DNA of 64,000 bases from Asticcacaulis sp. AC466 (lineage in GTDB: Bacteria; Pseudomonadota; Alphaproteobacteria; Caulobacterales; Caulobacteraceae). How positions within the stretch are numbered: position 1 is the first letter of the stretch; the number at the start of each line of letters is the position of its first letter. The translations under genes were made by a program, and so were the position numbers. The notes beneath the pieces are model-generated. The model saw nothing but the letters and a program-made list of their open reading frames with translations, searched no databases and had not been told where the DNA came from. The stretch spans positions 124,001 to 188,000 of the forward strand of contig NZ_AWGE01000012.1 in NCBI RefSeq assembly GCF_000495815.1, in the 5' to 3' direction. Shown one piece after another: positions 36,830 through 45,140 of this stretch.

Positions 36830-37825
36830 ATGTCCCTACGTCTCATCCAGATTGTTACGCCGGAAGGTGAGCGCCGTGTCCTGGCGGCTCAGGCGGACGG
36901 ATCTGCGCATGTTATTTCCGGCGTGAATTCGACCTATGAATTGGCTCGCAAGGCGATTGCCGCCGGCAAATCCCTCTCGGATCAAGTGGCCGCGCTCGGG
37001 ACCGGCGAGGCGGTCGATGTCGCCGTTGCCCTGGCCGAAGGCCGTGTCCTGGCGCCGATCGATCACCCCGATGCTGCCCACCTGCATGTGACGGGCACCG
37101 GATTGACCCATCTCGGCTCCGCCGAGGGCCGCGACAAGATGCACAAGGCCGCTGCCGCTGCGGAAACCCAGACCGATTCGATGCGCATGTTCCTGATGGG
37201 CGTGAAGGGCGGCAAGCCTGAGGCAGGCACTGTCGGCGCCCAGCCGGAGTGGTTTTACAAGGGCAATGGCTCGACCCTGGTCGGTCCCGGCGCCGAGTTG
37301 CAATCGCCCGCCTTCGCCGAAGATGGCGGCGAAGAGCCGGAAATGGCCGGTATCTATGTTATCGGCGATGACGGCGCGCCCTACCGGATCGGTTACGCCC
37401 TGGCCAACGAATTTTCCGATCATGTCACCGAGAAGCAAAACTACCTGTGGCTGGCCCATTCCAAGCTGCGCCCCGCATCGCTCGGTGTCGAAATCCTGAC
37501 CGGTGACCTGCCCCGCGACGTGCGCGGCACCTCGCGCATCTGGCGCGGCAATGAAATCATCTGGGAAAAGCCATTTATTTCGGGTGAGGACAACATGTCC
37601 CATTCGCTGGACAACCTGGAACATCACCATTTCAAATATGACCTGTTCCGCCAGCCCGGCGACGTCCATGTCCATTGTTTCGGCACGGCCACGGCATCCT
37701 TTGCCGACGGCATCCAGACCAAGGATGGCGATGTTTTCGAAATCATCGCCGAGCCCTATGTCTACGGCCTGCGCAACCCGCTCAAGACCAATGCCGAGCA
37801 GACGGTGGCCGTAAAGGCGCTCTGA
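36830..37825 (+). CDS. GguC/AraD1-type fumarylacetoacetase-fold protein
   Basis: The 331-residue protein belongs to the family named GguC or AraD1. Its C-terminal region has the FAH-like fold: the metal-site motif EEPEMAGIYVIGDDG and the tail GDVHVHCFGTATASFADG. AraD1 members are proposed to dehydrate 2-keto-3-deoxy-pentonates; that would be the step after the pentonate dehydratase encoded on the other strand 2.4 kb away. The assignment is by family and context. XylX of Caulobacter is a longer relative with a different N-terminus, so I do not use that name. Its ribosome binding site is weak (GAGGAAATACC). Confidence 0.82.
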   Translation: MSLRLIQIVTPEGERRVLAAQADGSAHVISGVNSTYELARKAIAAGKSLSDQVAALGTGEAVDVAVALAEGRVLAPIDHPDAAHLHVTGTGLTHLGSAEGRDKMHKAAAAAETQTDSMRMFLMGVKGGKPEAGTVGAQPEWFYKGNGSTLVGPGAELQSPAFAEDGGEEPEMAGIYVIGDDGAPYRIGYALANEFSDHVTEKQNYLWLAHSKLRPASLGVEILTGDLPRDVRGTSRIWRGNEIIWEKPFISGEDNMSHSLDNLEHHHFKYDLFRQPGDVHVHCFGTATASFADGIQTKDGDVFEIIAEPYVYGLRNPLKTNAEQTVAVKAL

Positions 37826-37835
37826 TAGGCCAGTC

Positions 37836-37865
37836 TCTCACTGAAAAAGCTCTCACTGAAAAAGC
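37836..37865 (+). repeat. 15-bp perfect tandem duplication after the GguC-type gene
   Basis: TCTCACTGAAAAAGC occurs twice head to tail. The second copy supplies the left arm of the following terminator. Confidence 0.85.
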
Positions 37866-37890
37866 TCTGGGCGCCTGTCCGGAGCTTTTG
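37860..37890 (+). terminator. Terminator of the GguC-type gene
   Basis: AAAGCTC (37861-37867) pairs with GAGCTTT (37882-37888), followed by TTGTG. The poly-T is short. Confidence 0.6.
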
Positions 37891-37903
37891 TGTTCGGGAA
37901 GCG

Positions 37904-38004
37904 TTTAGAGCGCCGATCTGACTGAATCAGATCGGCGCTCTAATTTTTGTTTTTACGCGCTTTTTGATCCGAAAAGTGCGTCACACTTTTCGGAAAGCGC
38001 TTTA
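37904..38004. repeat. Composite double-hairpin repeat at the S9 peptidase stop codon
   Basis: AGAGCGCCGATCTGA (37907-37921) pairs with its perfect complement at 37927-37941. A T-rich linker follows, then CCGAAAAGTG (37969-37978) with its complement at 37984-37993, embedded in imperfect GCGC...GCGC arms. The last three bases TTA (38002-38004) are the stop codon of the minus-strand peptidase. It is the near-identical, oppositely oriented partner of 16013-16109. Confidence 0.9.
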
Positions 38005-39981
38005 TCGCGGTGGATTGTGCTTTTCGATAAAGGCGACGATAGCATCGTACATGTCCGCACGCGCCGCTTCGTTGGTTTCCCAATGGTCGGTATGGTCGTA
38101 TTGAATGAAGGTGACATCCTTCTTGGCTGTCTTCAGGGCATTGACCATAGCCAGGCTCTGACTGAAGGGGACGACGGTGTCGTCCTTGCCGTGAACGATG
38201 AGTATGGGGATGTTCATCTTGGCGGCGTGGAACACCGGCGACACCTCGGCATAGGTCGTCGGATCACCGAGGAGGCGCTTTTCCCCCCGATAGGTGGTCG
38301 ATTCAGTGGTGGCGTCATAGCCGCGAATGCTTTCCAGGAAATCGCTCAGGTCGGTCACGCCGGCGACATCAACGGCGCAGCGATACATACCCGGATCGAA
38401 GGCCGCACCGGCCAGGGCGGCGTATCCGCCATAGGAGGTGCCGACGATACAGACGCGCTTGGGATCGACCGTTCCGGCCTTGACCAGATGACGCACGCCG
38501 TCCGACAGATCGGTTTGCATCTTGCGGCCCCATTGACCGTAACCGGCTTCAACGAAATCCTCGCCGTAACCGCTTGATCCGCGGAAATTGGGTTGTAACA
38601 CGGCATATCCGCGCGAGGCGTATGCCTGAGACTCGGAGTCGAATTCCTGCCCGTCCCGCGCCACCGGACCGCCGTGCGGGAGCACCACCAGCGGCAGGTT
38701 TTTGGCGTCCCGATTGGGTGGCAGGCTGAGATAGGCTTCGATCTCAAGTCCATCGGCCGCCGTATAGGTGATCACGGTTTTTGTGGTGATCCACTCGGGT
38801 GGGATATGCGGATATTCGGCGCCGATGGTCAGGCTGGTTCCGGCCTTCAAATCCAGGAAGTAGTAGGTGCCGGCATCGTCTTCGCCTTCGGAAGAGATAA
38901 TCATCTGGCGCGGATCATCGGCGAGGTCGATGATGCTCATGCGGTAGCCTTCGACCGATGCCCTGGCTTTCTCCACCAGGGCATTCATGGCCGGATCGAA
39001 ATAGTGTTCCTGGGTCCAGCCGTCATAGGTCGTATATCCGCTGAGCCGGAAGGTCTTTGGATCGAAAATCGGTTCCGCCGTCAGGCCCTTGATCGGCAGC
39101 GGCGATGAAAACACCCCATCGGCAGACACTTCGTAATAGTGCCCCTTCGTTTCGCCAGAATTCATGAAGACCACGACCGATTGGCCGTCACGGCCCAGCC
39201 CGACCAGGTTCGGATAATCCAGTTCCGCATGCTGGCTGAAAATAGTCTTCCAGAGGCCCCGGTCATAATGTTGCAACTCCCAGATCTTTGTCTTCGGGGA
39301 GTAGGTGGCGCGCGCCAGCATTTCGCCTTCCGGCGTCAGTATCCAGTTCTCGGTGTGCCATGGCGCGCGGTCCATGACCGTGGCGTTGGCCGACCGGTCG
39401 AGATCGAAGCGGTAAAGATAGCGCGCCTCGTCGTAATTGATGGGAAAGGACGAAGCCGTGAGCTGGCGCTTGCCATTTTGACGGATGATCCGAACGCCGC
39501 CGCTAACGAAGCTTTTGAACCCTTCGATCTGGCTGAACAGGGTGTTGATGGTCCGCGCCTGCAGGTTATAGACGCTGACGATGTAGTAGGTATCGCGTCC
39601 GCCGGAAAAGGCTTCGAACTTGTCCGTCGCCATCGATGTGACCGCCAGATGGCCGTCGTCGATCCACCAGATCGAGGCGATCTTGGCTGTCCCCAGATCG
39701 TAGATCTGGAAGGCCTTGGTGGCGATGACGTATTCATAAAGGTATTTGCGGCCGTTCTCTTCGCGCATATAGGCGATGTGGGTACCGCCCGGAGACAGGC
39801 AGACGAAGCGAAGGGCAGGCGATTTCGCCCAGTCGCGCGGTGTCGGTTGCGGCGGCAAGTCCGCGGCCATGGCTGCCTTACCCAGTCCGATAGTCCCCAG
39901 TCCGATAGTCAAAGCGCTGGTGCCGGAAAGTCGCAACAGGGCGCGGCGATTTAGGGTGCGGCGATTTTGGGCATGGGGCAT
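38002..39981 (-). CDS. S9-family prolyl-oligopeptidase-like peptidase, Tat-type signal (tandem copy 1)
   Basis: About 659 residues from the ATG at 39981. The N-terminus NRRTLNRRALLRLSGTSALT is a twin-arginine-like export signal. A beta-propeller-type region (about residues 60-390) is followed by an alpha/beta hydrolase. Its nucleophile is in GTSYGGYAALAG, the acid in HGKDDTVVPF and the histidine in YDHTDHWET. LPLVVLPHGGP and LQPNFRGSSGYGEDF complete the S9C/acylaminoacyl-peptidase pattern. It is likely periplasmic and acts on short peptides. Two paralogues follow upstream in the same orientation. Its stop codon lies in the repeat at 37904. Confidence 0.92.
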   Translation of the reverse strand: MPHAQNRRTLNRRALLRLSGTSALTIGLGTIGLGKAAMAADLPPQPTPRDWAKSPALRFVCLSPGGTHIAYMREENGRKYLYEYVIATKAFQIYDLGTAKIASIWWIDDGHLAVTSMATDKFEAFSGGRDTYYIVSVYNLQARTINTLFSQIEGFKSFVSGGVRIIRQNGKRQLTASSFPINYDEARYLYRFDLDRSANATVMDRAPWHTENWILTPEGEMLARATYSPKTKIWELQHYDRGLWKTIFSQHAELDYPNLVGLGRDGQSVVVFMNSGETKGHYYEVSADGVFSSPLPIKGLTAEPIFDPKTFRLSGYTTYDGWTQEHYFDPAMNALVEKARASVEGYRMSIIDLADDPRQMIISSEGEDDAGTYYFLDLKAGTSLTIGAEYPHIPPEWITTKTVITYTAADGLEIEAYLSLPPNRDAKNLPLVVLPHGGPVARDGQEFDSESQAYASRGYAVLQPNFRGSSGYGEDFVEAGYGQWGRKMQTDLSDGVRHLVKAGTVDPKRVCIVGTSYGGYAALAGAAFDPGMYRCAVDVAGVTDLSDFLESIRGYDATTESTTYRGEKRLLGDPTTYAEVSPVFHAAKMNIPILIVHGKDDTVVPFSQSLAMVNALKTAKKDVTFIQYDHTDHWETNEAARADMYDAIVAFIEKHNPPR

Positions 39982-40082
39982 CAGCGGTCTCAAATGGCGG
40001 TTCCCCACGCTATGTTGCGCCGCGCGGCAATTCAAGCGCGCGGTTACCAAACGTAAGGACGCGTTACGGGCGGTCCGGCGTG

Positions 40083-42098
40083 TTAGGCGGGCGGGTTGTG
40101 TTTTTCGAGGAACGCGACAGCGGCCTTCATCATCTCTATACTGGCAGATCCAATGGTTTCCCAGTGATCCTGCCCCTTATAGGTAATAAATTCGACGGGT
40201 TTCCCGGCGGCTTTGAGGGCGCTTTCCATGCGACGGCTTTGGTCGATGGGAACGACGGTGTCGTCGGTGCCGTGAATGAGTAAAATTGGACAGGAGGCCT
40301 TTGCCGCCTGTCTAGCGGGCGATATGTCGCCGTAGTGCGCCGGATCGCCCATGAAGCGCTTCCAATAGCGCACCCTCGTCGAGTCGATGACACCATTATT
40401 GGCGGTTTCCCAGTCGAGCATGGCCTGAAGGTCGGACACGCCCGCTATGGCGACAGCGCAGGTGTAGACGCCCGGATCGAGCGTCGGACCGGCCATGGCG
40501 GCATAACCGCCGTAGGATGCCCCCATGATGGCCACGCGCTTGGGATCGACCACGCCTTTCGCGACCAGATGGCGAACGCCGTCTGACAGATCGGTCTGCA
40601 TTTTGCGCCCCCACTCGCCGTAGCCGGCCTGCGTGAAGCTTTCGCCATAACCGCTCGACCCGCGGAAATTCGGTTGCAGAACCGCATAGCCGCGTGAGGC
40701 CAAGGCCTGGGCCTGCCAGTCGAAATTGATATAGTCGCGTAACTCTGGCCCGCCGTGTGGAAGGACGACGAGCGACAGGTTATTCGCCGCTTTGAACGGT
40801 GGCAAAGTCAGATAGGCATGAATATTCAGTCCGTCCGTCGCCTTGTAATCTATGGCTGTCTTGTTTGAAATCCATTCTTCCGGCAGGTCCGGATAGACGG
40901 CGGCGACGGGTTGCGCCTGTCCGGTTGTAAAGTCGATATGGTAATAGGTCCCGGCATCGTCCGGTCCTTCGGTCTTGACGACCATTTGGCGCGGATCTTC
41001 GGCATAATCCGCGATCTCATAGCGGTACCCATCGCCAACCATCTTGGGCAGGGCTTCGTACAGTTTTTTCAGCAGCGGATCGAAATAGTCAGGATGGAAT
41101 GACTCGTCATAGCGACCAAAACCGACCAGCCTACGCGTTGTCGGATGGAAAAGAGGGAAGTATTCACCGGTCTTGCCTTCCGGATAAAGTGCGGGGCCCA
41201 GTACGCCGTCCGCCGACACTTCGTGGTATTCCGGCGTCTTGCCATCATCTGTATAAATATAGATGACAATTGAATTGCCATCGCGCCCCAGCCCGGCGGC
41301 GCCTGGTGTCGACAAGCCGTCGCCCTTTTGGCGGTAAATCGTCCTGAAGGTTTTGCCCCCGCTCGCCAGCTCCATATTATAGGCCAGGACGAACTCCTTG
41401 CGGAAATCATCATAGGTTGTAAAGGCAGCGATGCGCCCTTCCGGGGTGACGATAAAATTGTTAGTCGTATTGGTACCGGCCAGCAGGCGTTCCCCGCGTT
41501 CACTGTTCGGATCGAAGCTGAACAGGTCCAGGCTGTAATCGCCTTGCATATTGCGGTTCGAGGCTGTAACGCGATATTTTCCATCAACCTTGATACGCCT
41601 CAAACTGCCCATCACGATCGGATAATAACGGCTTTGCGACGTCATCAAAGTCCCGGTGGTCGAGGGCTTCTGCGGGTAGTCGAAGAAGGTGACAAACTTG
41701 GTATTGTCGACATCGATGCTGCGTGCCTGTGAAACTTCGGCGCGCGCCTTGACGAATTCCGGCACTGTGACGGTGGCGGAATCCACCATGATGACGTGAG
41801 AATTGTCGCCCCAGAAGAGGTTGCGCACCTTCTTGACGGGAATGGCGAAGGCCTTGGGCTTGGGTTCGCCTATGGTCAGGGCCACAAGGATATTGTCGTC
41901 ACCGGTCTGGGTGATCCCGGCCACGCGTTTGCCATCGGGTGACAGGGCAACCGAGCGAATTTTCGGGGTCGCGTAGGTTTCGATCGATGGCTGAGGCGTG
42001 GTCGGAGCGGCGGCGCGCGCCCGCATTGGGTTTGCCAGTGAAAACGCCAGTGCGGAGCCGGTGGCCAAAAGAGCGCGGCGATCGAGTGTAAAAGTCAT
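40083..42098 (-). CDS. S9-family prolyl-oligopeptidase-like peptidase, Tat-type signal (tandem copy 2)
   Basis: The 671-residue protein starts MTFTLDRRALLATGSALAFS, a twin-arginine-like signal. The hydrolase domain has GASYGGYAAMAG, HGTDDTVVPI and QDHWETIG, plus LPHGGPELRDYINFDWQ. The DLSDGVRHLVAKGVVDPKRVAI segment matches copies 1 and 3 almost word for word. The propeller region is more divergent, suggesting different substrates. It lies 101 bp upstream of copy 1 and 53 bp downstream of copy 3, so one transcript is likely. Confidence 0.92.
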   Translation of the reverse strand: MTFTLDRRALLATGSALAFSLANPMRARAAAPTTPQPSIETYATPKIRSVALSPDGKRVAGITQTGDDNILVALTIGEPKPKAFAIPVKKVRNLFWGDNSHVIMVDSATVTVPEFVKARAEVSQARSIDVDNTKFVTFFDYPQKPSTTGTLMTSQSRYYPIVMGSLRRIKVDGKYRVTASNRNMQGDYSLDLFSFDPNSERGERLLAGTNTTNNFIVTPEGRIAAFTTYDDFRKEFVLAYNMELASGGKTFRTIYRQKGDGLSTPGAAGLGRDGNSIVIYIYTDDGKTPEYHEVSADGVLGPALYPEGKTGEYFPLFHPTTRRLVGFGRYDESFHPDYFDPLLKKLYEALPKMVGDGYRYEIADYAEDPRQMVVKTEGPDDAGTYYHIDFTTGQAQPVAAVYPDLPEEWISNKTAIDYKATDGLNIHAYLTLPPFKAANNLSLVVLPHGGPELRDYINFDWQAQALASRGYAVLQPNFRGSSGYGESFTQAGYGEWGRKMQTDLSDGVRHLVAKGVVDPKRVAIMGASYGGYAAMAGPTLDPGVYTCAVAIAGVSDLQAMLDWETANNGVIDSTRVRYWKRFMGDPAHYGDISPARQAAKASCPILLIHGTDDTVVPIDQSRRMESALKAAGKPVEFITYKGQDHWETIGSASIEMMKAAVAFLEKHNPPA

Positions 42099-42151
42099 GA
42101 TAATCCCCCAATTTTACCATAACTTATTCGTATCTTTCGAAACGTCAAGCG

Positions 42152-44122
42152 CTATGCGGGGTTGTGTTTTCCCAGGAAGGCCATAGCCACCTTCATCATT
42201 TCGATCCGCGACGACCCAACGGTCTCCCAGTGATCCTGGCCTTTGTAGGTAACGAATTCGACGGGCTTCCCAGCGCGTTTGAGGGCGCTTTCCATGCGAC
42301 GGCTTTGGTCGATGGGAACTACGGTGTCGTCCGTGCCATGTATCAGCAAAATCGGGCAACTGGCCTGAGCGGCCTGTTTGACCGGGGAAATCGCCTCCCA
42401 GCCCTTGGGGTCGCCCATGAAGCGCTTCCAGTACAGGACATTGGAACTGCTGCGGCTGTTGCTAAGTTCGGCAATGAACTCAACGAAGGTTTTTGGATCG
42501 CTGACGCCGGCGATGGCGACAGCGCAGCGGTAGATGCCTGGGTCGAGCGTCGCGCCCGCCAGGGCGGCATATCCGCCATAGGACGCGCCAAGGATTGCCA
42601 CACGTTTTGGATCGACCACGCCTTGCTTGATCAGGTCGCGGACACCATCGCTGAGGTCCGTCTGCATCTTGCGACCGAATTCACCGTGACCGGCTTCGAC
42701 GAAATTGCTGCCGTAGCCGGAAGAACCGCGGAAATTGGGTTGCAAAACCGCATAGCCGCGCGAGGCGAGGGTTTGGGTCTGCCAGTCGAAATCGATATAG
42801 TCGCGCGCTTGCGGGCCGCCGTGCGGCAGCACGATCAGCGGCAAGTTCTTGGCCTCACGCTTTGGCGGCAGGGTCAGATAGGCGTGTATCTGCAGGCCAT
42901 CTGCGGCCTTATAGGTTATCGGCTTCTTTTGCGTGATCCATTCAACCGGCAGCTTCTCGTAGTTCTGACCGATGACCTCCAGATCGCCGGTGCTCAGATC
43001 GGCAAAATAAAAGCTTCCGGCGTCTTCGGGGCTTTCCACGTAGAGGATCATCTTGCGCGGATCTTCAGCAAAATCGGAGATCGCTACGCGGCAATCTTCG
43101 CCCATCAGTTCGGGCAGAGCCGCCACCAGTTTTTTCAACAGGGGATCGGTATAATCGTAACCAATCCAGTCGTCTTGATGCGAGAAACCGGCCAGCCGTT
43201 TTGTAGTGGGATGGAAAAGCGGTGTCGTGCTGATATAGTCGCTGGTATCGAGCGACGGCCCGATCGTGCCGTCGGCGGAAATCTCATGATATTCGCCCTT
43301 CGATTCTCCGTTCGCAAAATAAACCACGACGGACGTGCCGTCGCGACCCAGCCCTTCGAGGGACGGATAGTTCAGAGCTTCCTTGACCCTGTATATCGAC
43401 CTGAAACGCTCCGATTTTCCGCGGGGCGCGGTATTGTAGAAGAGGATCCATTCTTTTTTGCTATCGTTGAAATCGGAATAGGCGACAACGTAGCCGTCCG
43501 GCGCAATGACGAATCCTTCGGTATCGTTCGATCCTTCGTAGACAGGCAAGCCGATTGTGCGATCTAGAGCGAAACGGTAGAGGCAACGATTAAAGGCGCC
43601 ATCCATCCGGTAGTTTGACGCCATGAGATTGACGACGCCATCAATCTTCACGCGATAAACGGGCCCTATGACTATGCCGTAGAAGTTGTCCAGTTTGTCG
43701 AACAGGGTGGTGATCTTGTTCGTCTTCAGATTGATTAACCGCGCCAGGCTGACTTCCTGTTTGTCGCCGGTGAATTGCGGAAGGGACGCCGTTCGTGAAT
43801 CGCAAACCACAACTTGGTCTTCGTCCGCCCAGAAGAGATTGCGGATTTTGGCAGCCCCCAAATGGAGCGCTTTCGGTTTGCCGCCGGGCACATCAAAATA
43901 GATCAGCAACTTGTCGTCACCGGTCTGGCTGATGACAGCGACGCGCTTGCCGGCGGGCGACAGGGCGATATGGTCGACCATCGGTGACCCGGCATACATC
44001 TCTATCGGCGGCGGGCCGGCGTTGACTGTGTCCTCTGCCCGGGCCAAGGGCGGCAGAAGGCTGAGCGCAGCGACGGAACCGGACAGGCGCAACAGGGCGC
44101 GGCGATCGAATAGTGGTGTCAT
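42152..44122 (-). CDS. S9-family prolyl-oligopeptidase-like peptidase, Tat-type signal (tandem copy 3)
   Basis: About 656 residues from the ATG at 44122, preceded by GGGGGG at good spacing. The N-terminus MTPLFDRRALLRLSGSVAAL carries the same D-R-R-A-L-L motif. The catalytic region GASYGGYAALAG, HGTDDTVVPIDQSRRMESALKRAGKPVEFVTYKGQDHWET is nearly the same as in copy 2, so copies 2 and 3 are the closest pair. It is first in the presumed operon. Confidence 0.92.
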   Translation of the reverse strand: MTPLFDRRALLRLSGSVAALSLLPPLARAEDTVNAGPPPIEMYAGSPMVDHIALSPAGKRVAVISQTGDDKLLIYFDVPGGKPKALHLGAAKIRNLFWADEDQVVVCDSRTASLPQFTGDKQEVSLARLINLKTNKITTLFDKLDNFYGIVIGPVYRVKIDGVVNLMASNYRMDGAFNRCLYRFALDRTIGLPVYEGSNDTEGFVIAPDGYVVAYSDFNDSKKEWILFYNTAPRGKSERFRSIYRVKEALNYPSLEGLGRDGTSVVVYFANGESKGEYHEISADGTIGPSLDTSDYISTTPLFHPTTKRLAGFSHQDDWIGYDYTDPLLKKLVAALPELMGEDCRVAISDFAEDPRKMILYVESPEDAGSFYFADLSTGDLEVIGQNYEKLPVEWITQKKPITYKAADGLQIHAYLTLPPKREAKNLPLIVLPHGGPQARDYIDFDWQTQTLASRGYAVLQPNFRGSSGYGSNFVEAGHGEFGRKMQTDLSDGVRDLIKQGVVDPKRVAILGASYGGYAALAGATLDPGIYRCAVAIAGVSDPKTFVEFIAELSNSRSSSNVLYWKRFMGDPKGWEAISPVKQAAQASCPILLIHGTDDTVVPIDQSRRMESALKRAGKPVEFVTYKGQDHWETVGSSRIEMMKVAMAFLGKHNPA

Positions 44123-44218
44123 GTAACCCCCCACAGGCATTTCTCCCATGGCTATAATGTTCGCGTCAGGCGCGCAAGGGGATAAACCTGCAAGATGTGG
44201 GCGAAACGGGAATAAGCG

Positions 44219-45076
44219 TCAAAACTGGTTGCGAAACCAGGTCGACTGCCGCTTGGCGTAGTTACGCGTTTTTTGCTGCGCCAGGGTGAGGGCGTCGTCC
44301 CTTGACATGTCGCCATTGAGGTAAGCGACGCATTCGGCCAGCCCCAGGACACGCATGATGGGCCATCCGGGTTCGAGTCCCTTGGTCAACAGGGCGCGAA
44401 CCTCGTCGAGCGCGCCGTGATCGAGCATAAGCCGCAGGCGACGGTCGCACCTTTCATAAAGCCAGTCGCGATCGGGCTGTAATATGTCCAGCACATAGGA
44501 GTCTTGGGGGAGCTCCGGCGTCGTCCGAGCCTGCCAGTCGGACAGGGACCGGCCGGTTTGCAGCCAGACCTCATAGGCGCGCGCCAGTCTTTGCTGGTCG
44601 TTCGGCATAATGCGCGCCTCTGATTGTGGATCGTGGGTTTTCAGGATGGCCCGGAGCTCGGCTTCGCCCATCTCGGAATAGGCCGCGCGCGCCGTCGCGC
44701 GGATATCGTCGGTAATATCTGGAATCTCAGCCAGACCGAAGACCAATGAATTGAAATAAAGCCCCGTCCCGCCGACAATGCACAGCGGCGGGCCGCCATT
44801 CAGCGCATCGGTGATGTGGGGGCGCGCCGCCCTCAGCCAGTCCCCGGTCGACCACTGGGCCTGGGGCGCCAGGTGGCCATAGAGATAATGTGGTGCGCGC
44901 GCCATGTCGTTAGCGTCCGGCCGCGCCGTCAGGATCGGCACGTCGACGTATAGTTGCATGGAATCGGCATTGAGGATTGCCCCGCCTGTCCGTTCGGCCC
45001 AGTCCAAAGCCTTGGCCGACTTGCCCGATGCGGTCGGGCCGGCGAGGAGATATAGGGGGCGGTCGAATTCGGGCAT
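44219..45076 (-). CDS. miaA: tRNA dimethylallyltransferase
   Basis: MiaA adds a dimethylallyl group to A37 of tRNAs reading UNN codons. The 285-residue protein has Walker-type loop LAGPTASGKSAKALDWA (residues 11-27), the DSMQLYVDVPILTARP substrate loop with catalytic Asp, WSTGDWLRAA, VGGTGLYFNSL, NDQQRLARAYEV and the C-terminal RNYAKRQSTWFRNQF. It is slightly shorter than most members (about 300). It is divergent from apbC with a short gap. Confidence 0.96.
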   Translation of the reverse strand: MPEFDRPLYLLAGPTASGKSAKALDWAERTGGAILNADSMQLYVDVPILTARPDANDMARAPHYLYGHLAPQAQWSTGDWLRAARPHITDALNGGPPLCIVGGTGLYFNSLVFGLAEIPDITDDIRATARAAYSEMGEAELRAILKTHDPQSEARIMPNDQQRLARAYEVWLQTGRSLSDWQARTTPELPQDSYVLDILQPDRDWLYERCDRRLRLMLDHGALDEVRALLTKGLEPGWPIMRVLGLAECVAYLNGDMSRDDALTLAQQKTRNYAKRQSTWFRNQF

Positions 45077-45140
45077 TTAGGACTTTAACTGGCGGCGCTT
45101 AGCGCCTATGTGGAGCCCAGCTTTTCTAGGAGGTTCGTCC

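Noticed and set aside
44360-44385. GGGTTCGAGTCCC, like a tRNA T-loop
   Set aside because: It lies inside the miaA coding frame and no acceptor, D or anticodon arms can be built around it.
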